Positions 1-13,100 of a DNA stretch of 32,493 nt are shown here, one piece after another. The notes beneath the pieces are model-generated. The model saw only the letters and a list, made by a program, of their open reading frames with translations. It did no database searches and had not been told where the DNA came from. How positions within the stretch are numbered: the first letter of the stretch is position 1; each line of letters starts with the position of its first letter. A program made the translations under genes and the position numbers. The stretch covers positions 21,417 through 53,909 of the forward strand of contig VHZZ01000690.1 in the NCBI GenBank assembly GCA_009801015.1, read 5' to 3'. Source of the stretch: Silene noctiflora (taxonomy: Eukaryota > Streptophyta > Magnoliopsida > Caryophyllales > Caryophyllaceae).

Positions 1-70
1 CCCGAATTTAATTGACGGAAGTTTTTTCCGTCAGAATTGGCCGTCAGTTTTCCGTGTTTTCGTAGTAGTG
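1..70. mobile_element. Terminal fragment of a CACTA (CMC/EnSpm) DNA transposon
   Basis: The segment ends in TTTTCGTAGTAGTG, the reverse complement of CACTACTACGAAAA, which has the CACTA-type terminal inverted repeat form. Just inside the end are alternating subterminal motifs in both orientations (GACGGAA, TTCCGTC, CCGTCAG), as is usual for this superfamily. The following three bases, GTA at 71-73, would be one copy of the 3-bp target duplication. The other end lies outside the window, so neither the full element nor the matching duplication can be checked. Confidence 0.62.
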
Positions 71-1130
71 GTAAATAAAGTTAATAATTTAGAATTAATA
101 CTTGTTTGACAGGAGAATTAGCGTTCATAATTGAATAATTTGACGAATTTAATTAATTTTGTGAGGAGAACAAATAGAGAGGACTTGTTTATTTTGTTTT
201 TTCGGGGGAAGGATAAGGTATGAAAAAGTAATGGAAAAAAAATCCATAAAAGAATAATTTATGTACATAAAAGACAAATTAGTTAAAAAATTAAACCCAA
301 CTCATTCCCTCACCCCCACTCTTTCTCTCCCCTCTCCTAGCCGACTCTTTTCCTTTGCCGCCTCGAACAACGCATTTTGTTTCCCATGGGCTATGGAAAT
401 ACCCACGTCACCAATTTCGGAGAAAACCTTATGGAAAGTGTCCTTAAACGACGTAAGCGGGTTCTTTTGCTTTGACGGAAAAGAGTTCCTACTACTAGTC
501 CAAATTGACGCCGTTAACACACAATAACGTCTGTCGCATTACCAAAGAAGGAGTTGACTTCAATGCATGACATCGCCGATAGGGTTTTAGAGAAGACAAA
601 GTCGTATTTATGGTCGCGACGAATGAGGTGTGGGAGGTTGAAGTTCGAGCAACGACAGGTGGGCCAACGACGAGGTAATGACATAATAATTGTTTTCGGT
701 GGTGGCCAACGACGATGTTTGAGGCGGCGGCGGAGGTAGTCTGTTGGGAGAGGGGAGAGGGGAGAGGGGAGAGGAGAAGGAGATGTTAAGGTTTAATTTT
801 CAGTGGGCATGTCAAATGAGAGGGGCGAAATTGGAATAAGTTGATAAATTGTATAGGATTTAGTCAAATATTACGCGGAATTTTACAATTACGAAAGTAA
901 GAGCTTGATTAACCAATTAAAACCACGTTATTTTACAAGTAACATAACATAACATGATAATATTCCCTTTAACTCAACTTTCTGCTCACTTTCCAAAACC
1001 TACAATTAAAAATCAAACCCCTCCCAAAACCCTCAACTCACTTTCCCTAATTAAACTCAATTGAAAATGCCTTAATTAGTTAGGGTTCTTCATTTCTGGA
1101 ATTTCTGGGTTTCAATTCAGTTAATTCACA
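71..1130 (+). promoter_or_regulatory. Upstream region and probable promoter/5' leader of GP210, with a repeat-like insert
   Basis: There is no convincing coding gene here; the short open frames have low-complexity translations. The stretch from about 285 to 800 looks like an insertion. AAAATTAAACC at 287-297 is matched in inverted form by GGTTTAATTTT at 790-800, with a pyrimidine-rich run after the left copy (about 320-338) and a purine-rich run before the right copy (746-778). The remaining AT-rich stretch of about 850-1130 is probably the core promoter and 5' UTR. It contains a TAGGGTT motif (telo-box-like) at 1081-1087. I see no clear TATA box, so the transcription start is not placed. Confidence 0.4.
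745..780 (+). repeat. GGGAGAG purine microsatellite
   Basis: About four to five copies of a 7-bp GGGAGAG-like unit occur in tandem, giving several G-runs of three or four in one purine-only tract. It lies about 350 bases upstream of the GP210 start, near the right side of the inverted-repeat insert. The run could form a G-quadruplex, but that is inference. Confidence 0.7.
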
Positions 1131-4100
1131 ATGTTACTCCATACTTCACTACTTGTTGTCTTCATCTTCGTGCTCAGTCCACTCAACAATGGCGTCCAAT
1201 CTCTTTCTGGGCCCCACATTGCTGACGTCAACATCCTGTTACCTCCTAAAATGACGCACCCTGTTGAGTATCGTCTTCTTGCTAGTGATGGTTGCTTTAA
1301 ATGGTTAGTTTCGTTTGTGTTAATGTGTAACTTATGTTTTAATTAAGTGTTTGTTTTTGAACTGTTAGGGGAGTGTTTAATTTGTCTGCTCGAATTCGAT
1401 TGGAGTTTATTGTGTTTCGGTTGATGTCGATTAGTAGTTGTAACACCACTTAGCGCTTTAGCGGGGTTACTGGGGAGCTGGCTTTATAGGTATCAGGGTA
1501 ATGTTGTTGATGTTAAGCTACGATTGTCGAATAATGTTGATGTTAAGTGTCGGTTTTCAGGCCGTTTTATTAGCTTCTGTTAATAATAAGCTAGGTTGGT
1601 GCTTGTGGGTGAGCTATTTTGTTGTGCATTATTGGCCGGAGTGGTACTCGTTGGTGCTCTACAATAATGGCCTGCTATAAGCCCATGATTGGGTTTCTTA
1701 TTCACTTAATTCTAGTGTTGACTGTTTTATCGACGTTTCTACATTTAGGGTGTGTTTGGCTTGAGTGATTTGGAGGGAAAAGAAAGGGAGGGAGAGTAGA
1801 GGATTTAAAATCCCTTGTTTGGATAGCAAATAAGGGTGGAGGGAAATGGACGGAGAGAGATTTGGAGGGATCCAATTTTTCTCCTCCAAGCCTAATTAAA
1901 ATCTCTCCACAATACGCAAGATTTGGAGGGAAATTGTATCCAAACAACCACACTCCATCCCCCCTCCCCTTCCCTTCTCTCCCTTTCCCTCCCCTCCTTC
2001 CCCCTCCCCTCCCTTCCTCTCCAATTTTGCTATCCAAACACACCCTTAGGGTTTGTGATTGTGATTAATGGCATTTATTGTCATTTTTAATGGCAGCGAC
2101 ACCGTTATCACAATGGCTCATATTTGGGCGGGGAAGGGGGGGAGGGGGGGGGGTTCGGATTTATGCAACCTTAACCTTCTGACAAAACCACAAAGGGGCT
2201 GTTTAGGATAACCATGATGAAAAGTGAAAACTGCATTGTAATATGGAACGACACTCTGCTACGTCATAGTACGTGAAGTCGTGAACCATAGAGAGGTTTA
2301 GTGAGGCACATTTCTAGTGCCTGAAAAAGTAAACCTAGCAAGCAGGTTTGCTATATTTGGGTTTTCGAGTATTTTTGCTGTTTAGATTGCACGCCTGTTT
2401 TTTTTTCTTCTCTCCTTCTTTCGCCATCAGCAATTCAGCATGTCCCCGTGTAAATATATATATTGAAGCTAATAGACTTTTTGAGGAGGAGAGAGATTTG
2501 AAGTTTTTAATTATATTTTTTATTTTGATTTTTAATAGGTCATGGGATCATCACGACATCTTATCTGTTGTGCCTGAGTATAATGAAAGCAATCATTGTT
2601 CAACTAGTGCTCGGCTACAATCAATTGCTCCTTACGCTGGACGAAAGGAGACAGCAATCTATGCTGCTGATGTTCTCACAGGAATGGTTGTTCGCTGTAA
2701 AGTGTACATTGATATGTTTACCAGGATCCAGATTTTTCACAGCTCGGTTAAACTTGATTTAGACGGTCTTGCGACTTTACGTGTCCGTGCTTTTGATAGC
2801 CAAGGTAACTTTCAAATGCTGCTGATGCAGTGGTTCCCCAAAGTAGTCACTGCACATGGTCACTCTTAGGTCTTTGCAGCTTTTATGTGATATAAGTTGA
2901 TGACTACTTGATAAAATTACTACTTTGCATACTTGTTTATATCATATAACTAATGTAAATATCTTTATATCATATAATAATTTTTTTACCTTCTAAGCAT
3001 ATTTACATTCAAAGTGTCACTATTTGAACTTATAATGGGAAGAACGTTATATGACAGATGAATTATTTGATAGTCTTATGTTTAGTTTTTTGAAGGTATA
3101 AACTTATGTTTAGTTGATCACCTGTAAATTTGCATTGATACTATCTGGACATATGGTCTTCACCTAAGATTTGCTCTGCAGAAAATGTTTTCTCCTCATT
3201 GGTGGGATTGCGGTTCGTGTGGCAGTTGATGCCTGAAAATGATGGGTTACCTCATCACCTTGTTCATGTCCCTCTGAGCGATTCTCCCTTAAGCGACTGC
3301 AGTGGGTATTGTGGTGATCTAGAAATTCAGACAAAGCTTGAAGATAGTGTATGTCTACCATGCTCAGTAGAGATCCAGGTGTTTTCTGTGAATTCATAAT
3401 CTAATATAAAACTTCTGTGCAGGGGGTGCATTCAGACCTCTTGGTAGTCAAGGGAACTGAAATAGGCCAGGAAGTTGTCTCGGTTCGCTTGCTTGAAAGA
3501 GAGTATGATAACATGACAGATAAGATTCATTTGACGGTAGCGGAAGCTATGTCACTGGAACCTCCTTCTCCAGTCCTTGTTCTTGTTGGTGCTGCACTGC
3601 CTTATAGCCTTAAAGTCATTCGTGGCAACATTCCTCAAGGTTCTTTTTCTTATCTAACTTGACTATGTTGTTTCATGGCTCATCTGATGGTTGAGACAAG
3701 AATATGGGAGTTCTTTCCGTTCACATAACTATTCACCCTGGCCTTTCATGATTTCATCTATAATATGCTATGACCTTCTTGCATGTTGATTTGTGTGGTA
3801 TTTTATTTTTGTTACTGACTTACTGTGCTTAAGATGTGGAGATCCCCTAGATTGTTGTAAAGCATGAAAATGTGGCCGGTATGTTACATATTTATATTTC
3901 AACAGCGACAACCAATAGTTCAAAATATCACCTATACAGCCGACATTACTGCGGGATATGTGTTGATGAAGAATGAGGCCCTAAGAAAGAGAACATAGCT
4001 TGTTAACACGTAAATTCAACTAAAGTTCACATTTGTAGCCATATGTTCTTAAAATTATAGCCACCCCTGACTTGGCCTTGTTACTATGGAATTGTGTCTT

Positions 4101-7100
4101 TTAGTAGGTATGGAATCATTGTCTTAAGCTAGGATCGAGTGTTGGTGATAAACAGTGACTGATGTTTGGACTTCATTAGAGAAGGAAGCCACCACTGATC
4201 CAACCATTGGCTGCCACCAGTGGAAACTCTACTGAGGAGTGCAAAAATCATTTTTTTTACGGTTGAGATTTGTTAGGTTGTAGATTTCAATGAGCTTTTA
4301 TTTTGTTTGGCTTTCGGTTGAGTGGTTTGTAAGGATGCTCTGTGGTCGGAGATGGAGAAGAAGTGGCATGGGCAGTGGCAAGGAGTGGCTGGCAAGAGAA
4401 TGGTGTTGCTGGCTAGGGGAGGAGAGATAACAATGGATGTTGCTGAATAGAGACGAGGGAGGATCGCTCATCGTGGGTTGCTTATGTGTGGTCGATGAGG
4501 GAAGGATCGGAAGGTGGTCGGCAATGAGGGAGGACAATAAGATTGTCGGCTGTAAGGGAGGGAAACAAGGTCGCCGATGATGAAGAGGAACAATACCGCA
4601 CGAAGTAGGAGATTCGGTGGTCTCATGGTGGTTGACTGTGATGATTAAGCGGTTGGGGAGGTGCAACAGGTGTGGGAAAGAGAGGTGGTTGTTAGAGAGG
4701 GGAAAGGAGGGGTTTGGCTAATGGTGAGAGGAGGGTTGGGGAAGGTTTTAATTGGGTTTGGGTTATTTAATTATAAATGTGTCAGGTCATATGTTAATAG
4801 TATCATTATGGAAATAAGTGTTAGGCTTAATAAGGTTAATTTGGTGGTAATTTTACGATAAAGCGGTAAAGCCTACCCAAAGAGGACAGAAATGAATAAA
4901 AATGTCCCAAAAGGAATGTGTGTGTGTGTGTCTGTTGTGGGTGGGGGGGAGATCATTGTCGATTGGAGGGACTACCTTTATTTCTTTTCCCTTTCCTTCT
5001 GTTCTTCTTACTTCATTTTCTTTTCAATCACACTATGGAACAAACCCGCTTTAAGAGTCTACCTCTACTTTTGCAAGATGTTCAATCACACTATGGAACA
5101 AACCCGCTTTAAGAGTCTACCTCTACTTTTGCAAGATGTGCCTCCGAATCTAAATCTTTTCACATATGATCCTTATAGCCTGTTCTTTGGCTTTTATTGG
5201 TCCATTGTAAAACATGTAAGCATGTATGTATAATTTCTGAAAAGAGGTTATCTTTTGATTCCTTTGGTAAATTGTTTCATGACAGTGAGGTTTTTTGTCC
5301 TTCAGTGGTGCCTTTGCCTTCTCCATTTCACCGCTGGTCTTCAACAAATTCATCCATCGCTCAAGTGGATTCTTCGATGGGGATAGTGCATGCAATGAAC
5401 CTAGGTGAAACAAGTATTGTAGTTGAAGATATCAGGGTTGCTGGACATGTCCAGATATCATCTCTGAATGTAGTTGTGCCAGATCATATTTATTTATTCT
5501 TGTCACCTATATCTATAAGTGGTGGTCCTTTGGAGGGGGCAGAACCCATAGTGTCAAATGGCCGTTGGTTCGTTGTTATTGGCAGACTTTATCTTGTTGA
5601 AGTGAAGGTGTTTTCCCGAGGGCCTACGGCTCGAGTGATTCATACTACACCGGTATTTGTACTTTTTGTGTTCTCTTTCGTCTTTGGTTACCAACATATT
5701 TTCTTAACAATCAGTTAGTCTATCGAACAATTAATCATGTGAATATTATCAGATCAAGCCGAAATTCTGCATTCTTTGTTTTCTTACAGGATGTGCGTGT
5801 ATATTTTAAAATAACTCTCCCATCTATTGGAGGTTTATTATTTTTCATGTCATTTTTTTCTCTTATTCCTTTTATTAGTTCACATGAACATGTATACAAA
5901 AATATTTTCACCTTCTATTCTTATATGTACCTTATTCTTCATTTGTGAGATTAGTGCGTTGCCCAATATTTAGTAGTCAGAGAGATTGATTTTGACTATT
6001 CAGTGCCGTGACTTAAACCAGTAACCTTCCTTTTCTATCTCGGATTATTATGTGATACATATAAATTATGCTAGTGCATCTGAATGCAGAATGAAAATGT
6101 GAACCTGGATTATTATGAGCCGGAGTATTGGAGAAATTTTTCAGTGCCAGATAGTACTGCAGCCAAATATGGGTGGCAGAATTCAAGAATGCTGGAGCCA
6201 ACTGCACAAGGACTTGGAAAGTTGTCAGCCTCTTTAACTTACTATACCAGTCACCCTGAAAGAAAGGAGGTGAATATTTCATTACTGCCGTGCTTTGTTC
6301 TCCCCATATTGACACTAACTGGCACATTAAAGTGCTACCATTTTTTTTTTTCTCTTGGGTCAGTCAAGAATAAAATTTTATTCGAAGAGGAAAAGGAAGA
6401 AAAGCATACAAGCAGAGTGTAAGAGTATCTCAAAAACTTAAAAGAGTACCCAAATATTTAACGAGATTGACTGTCAAAAACTTCACAGAGGAATCCTCTC
6501 TTAAAGGAGGTGCCCTGTAATTAATATCCAAAAATGTGTGCTGTCAAGGGTAATTGAGTTTCAATTTCTCTAGTATCACAAGCAGAGCAAGTCGGAACAA
6601 GAGCAAAATAAGAGGCAACAAGTGCTCATGACGTGTAGATGTAGTTGGCTGACTCTGGCAAAAGACGTACTACCATACAGTCAAACCTATCATAGAAACA
6701 AAATTTGGATTGGTATATTAGGAAATTTGTAATCAGAGATTACTTGTCATGGTCACGGTCTTAATGTCCCCTCCAATATGTTCTTTTTCTTTTTGATAAG
6801 TAAGATATAAAATTAATTACGAGACATCAAGAGTATGATGCCTATGTACAAAAGGATAGCATAGAGGCGAAGCCATCTACAAAAAGACATCATGGGGGTG
6901 ACGCCTCAATGTGATGTCCATATAAACTGAGAGATGGATACTTAAGCTTTCAAACTATCAATGCAAAAATAAGAAAGGTCAGGTTTCAATTTTGGTAAAA
7001 CATATGGCTTCGAATATATGAAAGCTTCAGAAAATGAAACATGGAACTCTTGGACTCACTACAGATTTTTTTATTTTTTGAAATGGATCTTTAAGGGTGG

Positions 7101-10100
7101 ATCCTTAAGAATTGTGTTTCGGTTCTCGAGTCAGCCTTATTGGGCCATTGGGTTGGTTTTGCTTGGTATACCAACAACTATCAATTTTCGAAGTATTGTT
7201 TGTCGTAGCCAAAAACAACGGGTAAATGACATAGGGGTAGCATGAAATTACTGTGCATGTTCCAGGATTCAAATTGCGAAAACGCCTTCTATGAACCAGT
7301 TGTTGACACATCTTCCCTATTCACTGTTTTTGTAAGGTCACTAGAAGTGTTATTTAACTATCACATCAAAATTGGAGATATACAGAAGGTAAATAGGTCC
7401 ATCCATACAATTGTCATCATACTCGTAGAGGATAGGTTGGATTCCCAACCTACTTGCTTCAGCGGCAACCTCTCAGTCGCTGGATCTGCTACAGATTTTA
7501 GTTTGAGGGCAGTAAAAAAGAATCCAAATAGCATCCTCAGACATGACCAATGGATCCTTGAAAAACCCGAATAAAGTCATAAGCTTTATAGAGGTCTACA
7601 AAAAACGATATAAACTGATGAGCCATGAGCTACCGTGTGAAATTTTTTAAAGAAGTTTGAAATAATAGCTCTCCATGCCCATTTAAATTCTTTCCCTGCA
7701 GATTAGATTAGGATTTGCTCAATACTACCACCTCCTGAGGTTTTGAATAAGAAATTAATAGTGAAATTTATACTTTCTTTCAGGGGGCACCGTGCCACCA
7801 CTTAGGCTAACAATAGTGTAGTTGGACTTGTGTTTTTGGCTTGTTTTTACATTTATTTGATTTTATGCCCGCCTTTTTCCTTTTGAGACTCATGATCCCT
7901 GAATGTGGACATTTGGCTACAGATTATGAACGTCGTGCAAGAAATTATGGTGTGTGAACAAGTGAGCTCTGTAGATGAAGGAATGAATACTTCATTGTCA
8001 TCTCTTCTGCTTCCTTGGTCGCCAGATGTTTATCAAGAGGCAGAGCTACATGCCCTGGGAGGTTTCTAACCTATCCCACCTTCTCTGTCTTCTAAAATAT
8101 GTTGTCTTTTTTAATGCTGGTTTTTGTGAATCTTAACATCATTCATGTTCTTTTTTGTAGGTTGTGCAAAAACACCTTTTGATTATAAGTGGCTTTCTTC
8201 TGATGATAGCATTGTATCTGTATCTGTTATGGGTGTTGTCCAGGCCAAGAGACCAGGGAAAGCTTCTGTTAAAGTTGTTTCAATATATGACAGTCTCAAC
8301 TTTGATGAGGTGACAACTTTTAAGTACGACTATAGTATTACCTTTTTTACAGAGGATTTTCGGGTTCTGAATTCTACGATTACGCTTGATAGTGCCTCTT
8401 AAGGAGATACATTTAAAATAGGCTTTTGTTTCTTGATGATTTGTGATAATTACCTGTATTATGAAATAGATTTCTTCATGGTAATAGGTCATGCAGACAA
8501 TAATATATTGGTCAATTGGTGTTAACTTATGAATTCTATGGTTGCGACTCTCTGAGATGTGTAAAGTGTAAACAGTGATTTGCTGTCTATGTATAGCATT
8601 TCTTTCTAAAGTTATGAAACGTAGAATGTTATGCTTACTTAGAAATAATTCAACTGGACGAGTTAGTGACTAATTAATCTGAAACCTTTGCTCACCCAAG
8701 TAAATCTGTAGGATGTTTAATTATATATTCAATTACAAACAAATGTTTTTAATTGAAGCGCATTAGTTATTTGTCAGATATTAGATTCTTTCAGAGAATC
8801 TTCCGTGAAGGATGAATATGGGTCCTGAAAATTGGTGCATCATTAAACAGGAAAAAGGAAGACCGAATAACTTTTCCTCTTTTGTTTATTTCTTGATTTT
8901 TTTTCATCAACTTTGGAATAGTGAAGGTCACTCCCTCCATTTTTCAATTTTGGTCTCATTTGCTTTTACGTGGTTTTCATGACGAAACTCTGACTGTATT
9001 TTTTCGACTTTTATATGTTACTTTTTTTTGTCGAAAATAATATTTTGTGAAATTTTTTGCGATAATAAATGTAAAAATTGACTGTCCATAGCTCCCGATT
9101 ACGAGTTTGGAAAAGTTTTATTTATTTTTTCAAACCAAAGATCTCGTAAAGATGCAAATTTGAAATAAAAAAAATCACCACTTTTGAACTCGTACACGGG
9201 GTTTATGGTCAGTCAATTTATTTGGTCATAAAACTTAGAATGGCCACAACTTTCGGCTACGAGTTCAAAAAGCGGTGATTTTTTTTTAAACTGAAAATCT
9301 CGTAAATAAGTTCAATTTGAACCCGTAGTCCAGAGTTATGGAACACCTTAGAAAACGAAATACTTGAGGGTACAAATGAGAAAATCCCTAATATTTTTTA
9401 TTCTCCAATAATAATTTATGGTCAAAGTTTGATGACTTTTACCTTAAAAAAACAAATGGGAAGCACAAATGTATTTTTGATACACATGAATCCGGAAAAT
9501 TTCTTTTAAAAATGAGAATTTGATCGCATAGCAATGTGCATCATCCGCATGAGGTGCCTACCTTTGTGCGCTTTGCACATCGTTGCTAGACCTCAGAAAA
9601 ACTGACCCGACCCGATCTGACTAGGCTTACTTGAGACCCGAAATTGCATTACCCAACAAATATGACCGGAATCCCCGAATTGACCTGACCCGAGCTAGAC
9701 CCAACTGTACTTTGCTGGACCAGTAATTGATTGCAATCACTATTGAATTTTGTCAGGCCCTTGTAGCTGCAATACACCTCTCGCCCCTTTTAAACCCAAG
9801 ATAACCCGCACCCGCTACCACTTCCATATTTTCAAAACCATTGTAAAACTTTATGATACATTTCAGTCACAAGTAACTTGAGGGTAATTGACACCTGAGG
9901 TAGCACACTGTGAATTTTTGTGCTGATGATTTGTACTAGATGTGAGTATGTTACATGTAGAAAATCCATCTTCTCATTCCTTGGTTTGGTAGATGAAATT
10001 TTGTTGGTTAGTTTGATGTTGTGGAATACTCTTTATTCCTAGGCTCTATCTCTTTTATCACATGGGCATTTTTTTTAAATAATTATGAGGAAGCAAAAAT

Positions 10101-13100
10101 ACTGATAGTCCGCTATATACTTAAAAGATGTGAAAAATTCTCTTTGCCTAACATGCTAATTTTTCCTACTAGCGTTTTAATTTTACTTTGTATGTACTAC
10201 ATACTAATTTTTCTTGCTTTCAATGGCTCCCTTAATTTGAAAATTTCACATTGAGGTTCATATTCGTGGCTTTGAATGGTTCTTTTTGTCTTCTGCTACT
10301 TATAGTTTAATCTCAACGCAGGTGATAATTGAGGTTGCCATCCCTTCATCTATGGTTATGCTGCCAAAGTTTCCTGTAGAGACTGTTGTTCAGTCGAACC
10401 TTTATGCTGCTGTTGCTATGAAAACATCAAATGGTATGACGACTCAACCCTTGAATGACCCCTGATAACTTTTGCATGAAGCTGCTGTACATAATGAATG
10501 GCAAGTTTTTGTTACATAATTTCGAACCCGTGCAGGTGATTATTTCCATAAGTGTGACGCTTTCCATTTATCCATTAAGTGGTCAACTGGAAGCGATTCG
10601 TTTGTAATACTCAATAACACCGCTGACTCATTTCACAAGAATCGGCTGAAGAAAGTTGAACGTTCTGACCTTGATCATAAAGCTGCTTGTTCCTGGATCT
10701 CTCTTTATGCCTCTAGTCCTGGTCAAGCGATTTTGCATGCAACCTTTTCAAAGCCTATTGATTTTGGTTTCAGCAGGCACATTATATTGAAGGCATCTGC
10801 TTCAATTGCCTCCTTTTTACCAGTTACTGTACATCAAGCTGGGGATGGTAATAAGGTTGGTGGTTATTGGTTTGACATGGAGAAAGTTGGAAATAGTGAT
10901 CGATCTGGAATTTTAGATGAACTGTTTCTTGTACCCGGAGCCTCCTTAGATGTAATACTTGTCGGAGGACCCAGAAGGTGGGGAAAAGGAGTTGATTTTG
11001 TTGAAACTGTGGATATCCTTTATGAACAGTCTCTTTATAACATCAAAGGCCTTGTTTACCAAGTCCCTATCTTGGAAGGGAATGGATACAGAATAGTATG
11101 CCAAAAAGCTGGAAACTTCGTAAGTCCTTTTTTTTAATATAAAAATATGACTATGTTATGCCGAAATTTTCCTTGCTATATGAACTGAGAACTCCTTGTC
11201 TCTTTTTCTTATTCTATTCCAGACAGTCGTTTTCAAACGTGGGAATTTGATTGGAGATGACCATCCACAACCTGTGGTAGCTAAGACAAGGTTGCATCTT
11301 GAATGCATCTTTCCTTCTTCAATTGTGGTGCTAGCTGATGAACCTGGTTCGTGTCTTATCCTCTGACCACTGTTTTTCTTTTTACTAAGTTAACCCATGG
11401 TTTTGCGTGGGTTACTTTCTTATAGCCCTATTTTGTAATGTCTTTTTGGTTGAATGTGCTATTTAGAAATTGACTTATACAAGGACTGGATAAGTTACTG
11501 ATATGTTTCATTTATCTATTGATATTATAGCATGTATTAGAAAAACATATTCATTTGGTAGCCGGTAAACGTTCGGTGCAGAGTAAAATTAGACCTCAAT
11601 GGGAAAATAAATATTTGCGCAAGAAACTAATAATACTATTCAGTATCCATGACTTAAAACCGGTACTGCTCCGTGTAGAGAGCGCCAAAGAATAGAGAAG
11701 CTTACTTACTGTTATCAAGTTGAGAAAGATAAAAGACTGTAAGTTCTCATCTCAATAAGTATTTTTTAAAGACAAAGAAAACATGTACACATGGTGCTTT
11801 CTCTTCTAAAAATTTCTGTGTTTTACTTTGAGTTGAGATAGGCCTGGGGGATAGGAGTTTCAAACTTTAAATACCAGGCTTATGCTTGCTTTATCTATAT
11901 TATAACATGTAACATTTGCAGTCAACAAATTGGATGTTATACAAAATGCTATCCTAGCTGACCGTGGTGCTGGACGTCTTCGTTCCACACCAGTAACCGT
12001 AGCAAATGGACGGACCATTAGAGTATCTGCAGTGGGAATTAGTATATCAGGAAAAGCCTTTGCTAACTCCTCTTCTGTTCCGTTGCGATGGGAGTTGGAA
12101 AATTGTGAAGACCTGGCATTATGGGATGAACCTCATGATCGTGAAGTACCCGCAGTGGGTTGGGAAAGATATCTAGCTTTAAAAAATGCATCAGGCCAGG
12201 TACCACTAAATTTATTGCGTAGTGGTGCTTTTTTTGCTAGTCTCGTTAAATGCTTGATCAGTTGCTCGAACACTTTTCCATATTTGGTGAGCAAGTTAGG
12301 TTGGAAGGAAATGGCTGGGAGAGAACCCACATGAAATAAGCACAAGGGTAGTTTAGTCTACTCACTTTTCAACGCCATACTTTTATCTACTTTTTCCATT
12401 GTTTTTTGTATTATAACCACTTTTCTTAAAGCTTGTGCAAAAAGCCAACGTATCGTATTCAAGTGAGCGGAGGGAGTATTTTTTTCCCCTCGTTGATCTT
12501 CACATTAGTCAAATTATAAGGATGCTCGAAGCCTAGAAGTGTTTTATTTTGTTTCACCGTCTTTTCTATTTGCTGATAATGTTATGTATTATGGTTGTAC
12601 ATTCTCCTAACTTTTTTTTGGACCCCATGTTATTATTGATGTCTAGAAAAAAGTAAATTGTCTGAATTCAGCTTTTGAAAGTGGCATTTCAATAATAACG
12701 AAAGGAATATTGCATGTCAGATGTTAGTCTGATTCTCATCTGTCTTGTGTACTTTCTTTTGTAGTGTGTTGTTCGTGCTTTGGTTGAAAAAACTCTCTTC
12801 AACGATGATCCTTCTTTACCTGAGAAAGTTCTTACAGATGCTATCTCTCTTCAAGTAAGTTACATATGACGTGTTGCGACTTTTTAAGATTGAATGAAAA
12901 TATGTTTCGTTGTTGAAAACACAATAGGATAAAGGGGTTGAAGCAGTGTTACTTTGACACATCAATTTGGTGACACTAAAATTCTGCACTTCAAAGATAA
13001 CAAAAATGGCATGGTTCACAAAATGGCTTTCTCTGGCATACCAACACGTACCCCTGTTTGCACTAACCCTCAAGTATGAATAACATACCTACGAAGACAT

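Larger units (their letters stand above)
1304..2538 (+). other. Intron 1 of GP210
   Basis: This 1.2-kb phase-2 intron runs from GTTAGT to AATAG and splits a Trp codon. It holds the Tourist-like MITE (1748-2045) and a G-homopolymer-rich tract (2126-2153). The last 200 bases are T-rich. No coding capacity of its own is apparent. Confidence 0.85.
8310..10321 (+). other. Intron 8 of GP210, the largest intron of the gene
   Basis: A 2.0-kb intron between the exon ending YDSLNFDE and the exon starting VIIEVAIPSS. It contains a hairpin-forming repeat (about 8930-9405) and a GACCCG-rich segment (about 9597-9725). From 9535 to 9585 there is an imperfect inverted arrangement of GTGCA motifs. The 3' part is plain AT-rich sequence with no coding potential. 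Confidence 0.7.

Noticed and set aside
261..739. Short open frames upstream of GP210 as a separate gene
   Set aside because: Their translations are low-complexity, overlap on both strands, and sit inside an inverted-repeat block.
1702..2043. Reverse-strand 113-codon open frame with a Gly/Arg-rich centre
   Set aside because: It lies almost wholly inside the Tourist-like MITE and is the translation of its purine-rich arm.
4298..4666. Reverse-strand 122-codon Ser/Pro/His-rich open frame in intron 4
   Set aside because: Low-complexity translation of purine-rich repeat DNA, with no motif and no splice-supported extension.
5790..5832. Possible 43-nt extra exon in intron 5 of GP210, between a TTACAG acceptor and a GTTTAT donor
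   Set aside because: Its length is not a multiple of three and both neighbouring exons meet in phase 0, so including it would shift the frame. Direct joining of exons 5 and 6 gives the expected family sequence. It could only act as a frame-breaking cryptic exon.
7242..7574. 110-codon + strand open frame in intron 6
   Set aside because: No recognisable domain, no promoter features, and it lies in an intron with apparently decayed repeat sequence. The reverse strand over 7500-7690 looked faintly coding-like but is broken by stops and could not be assigned.
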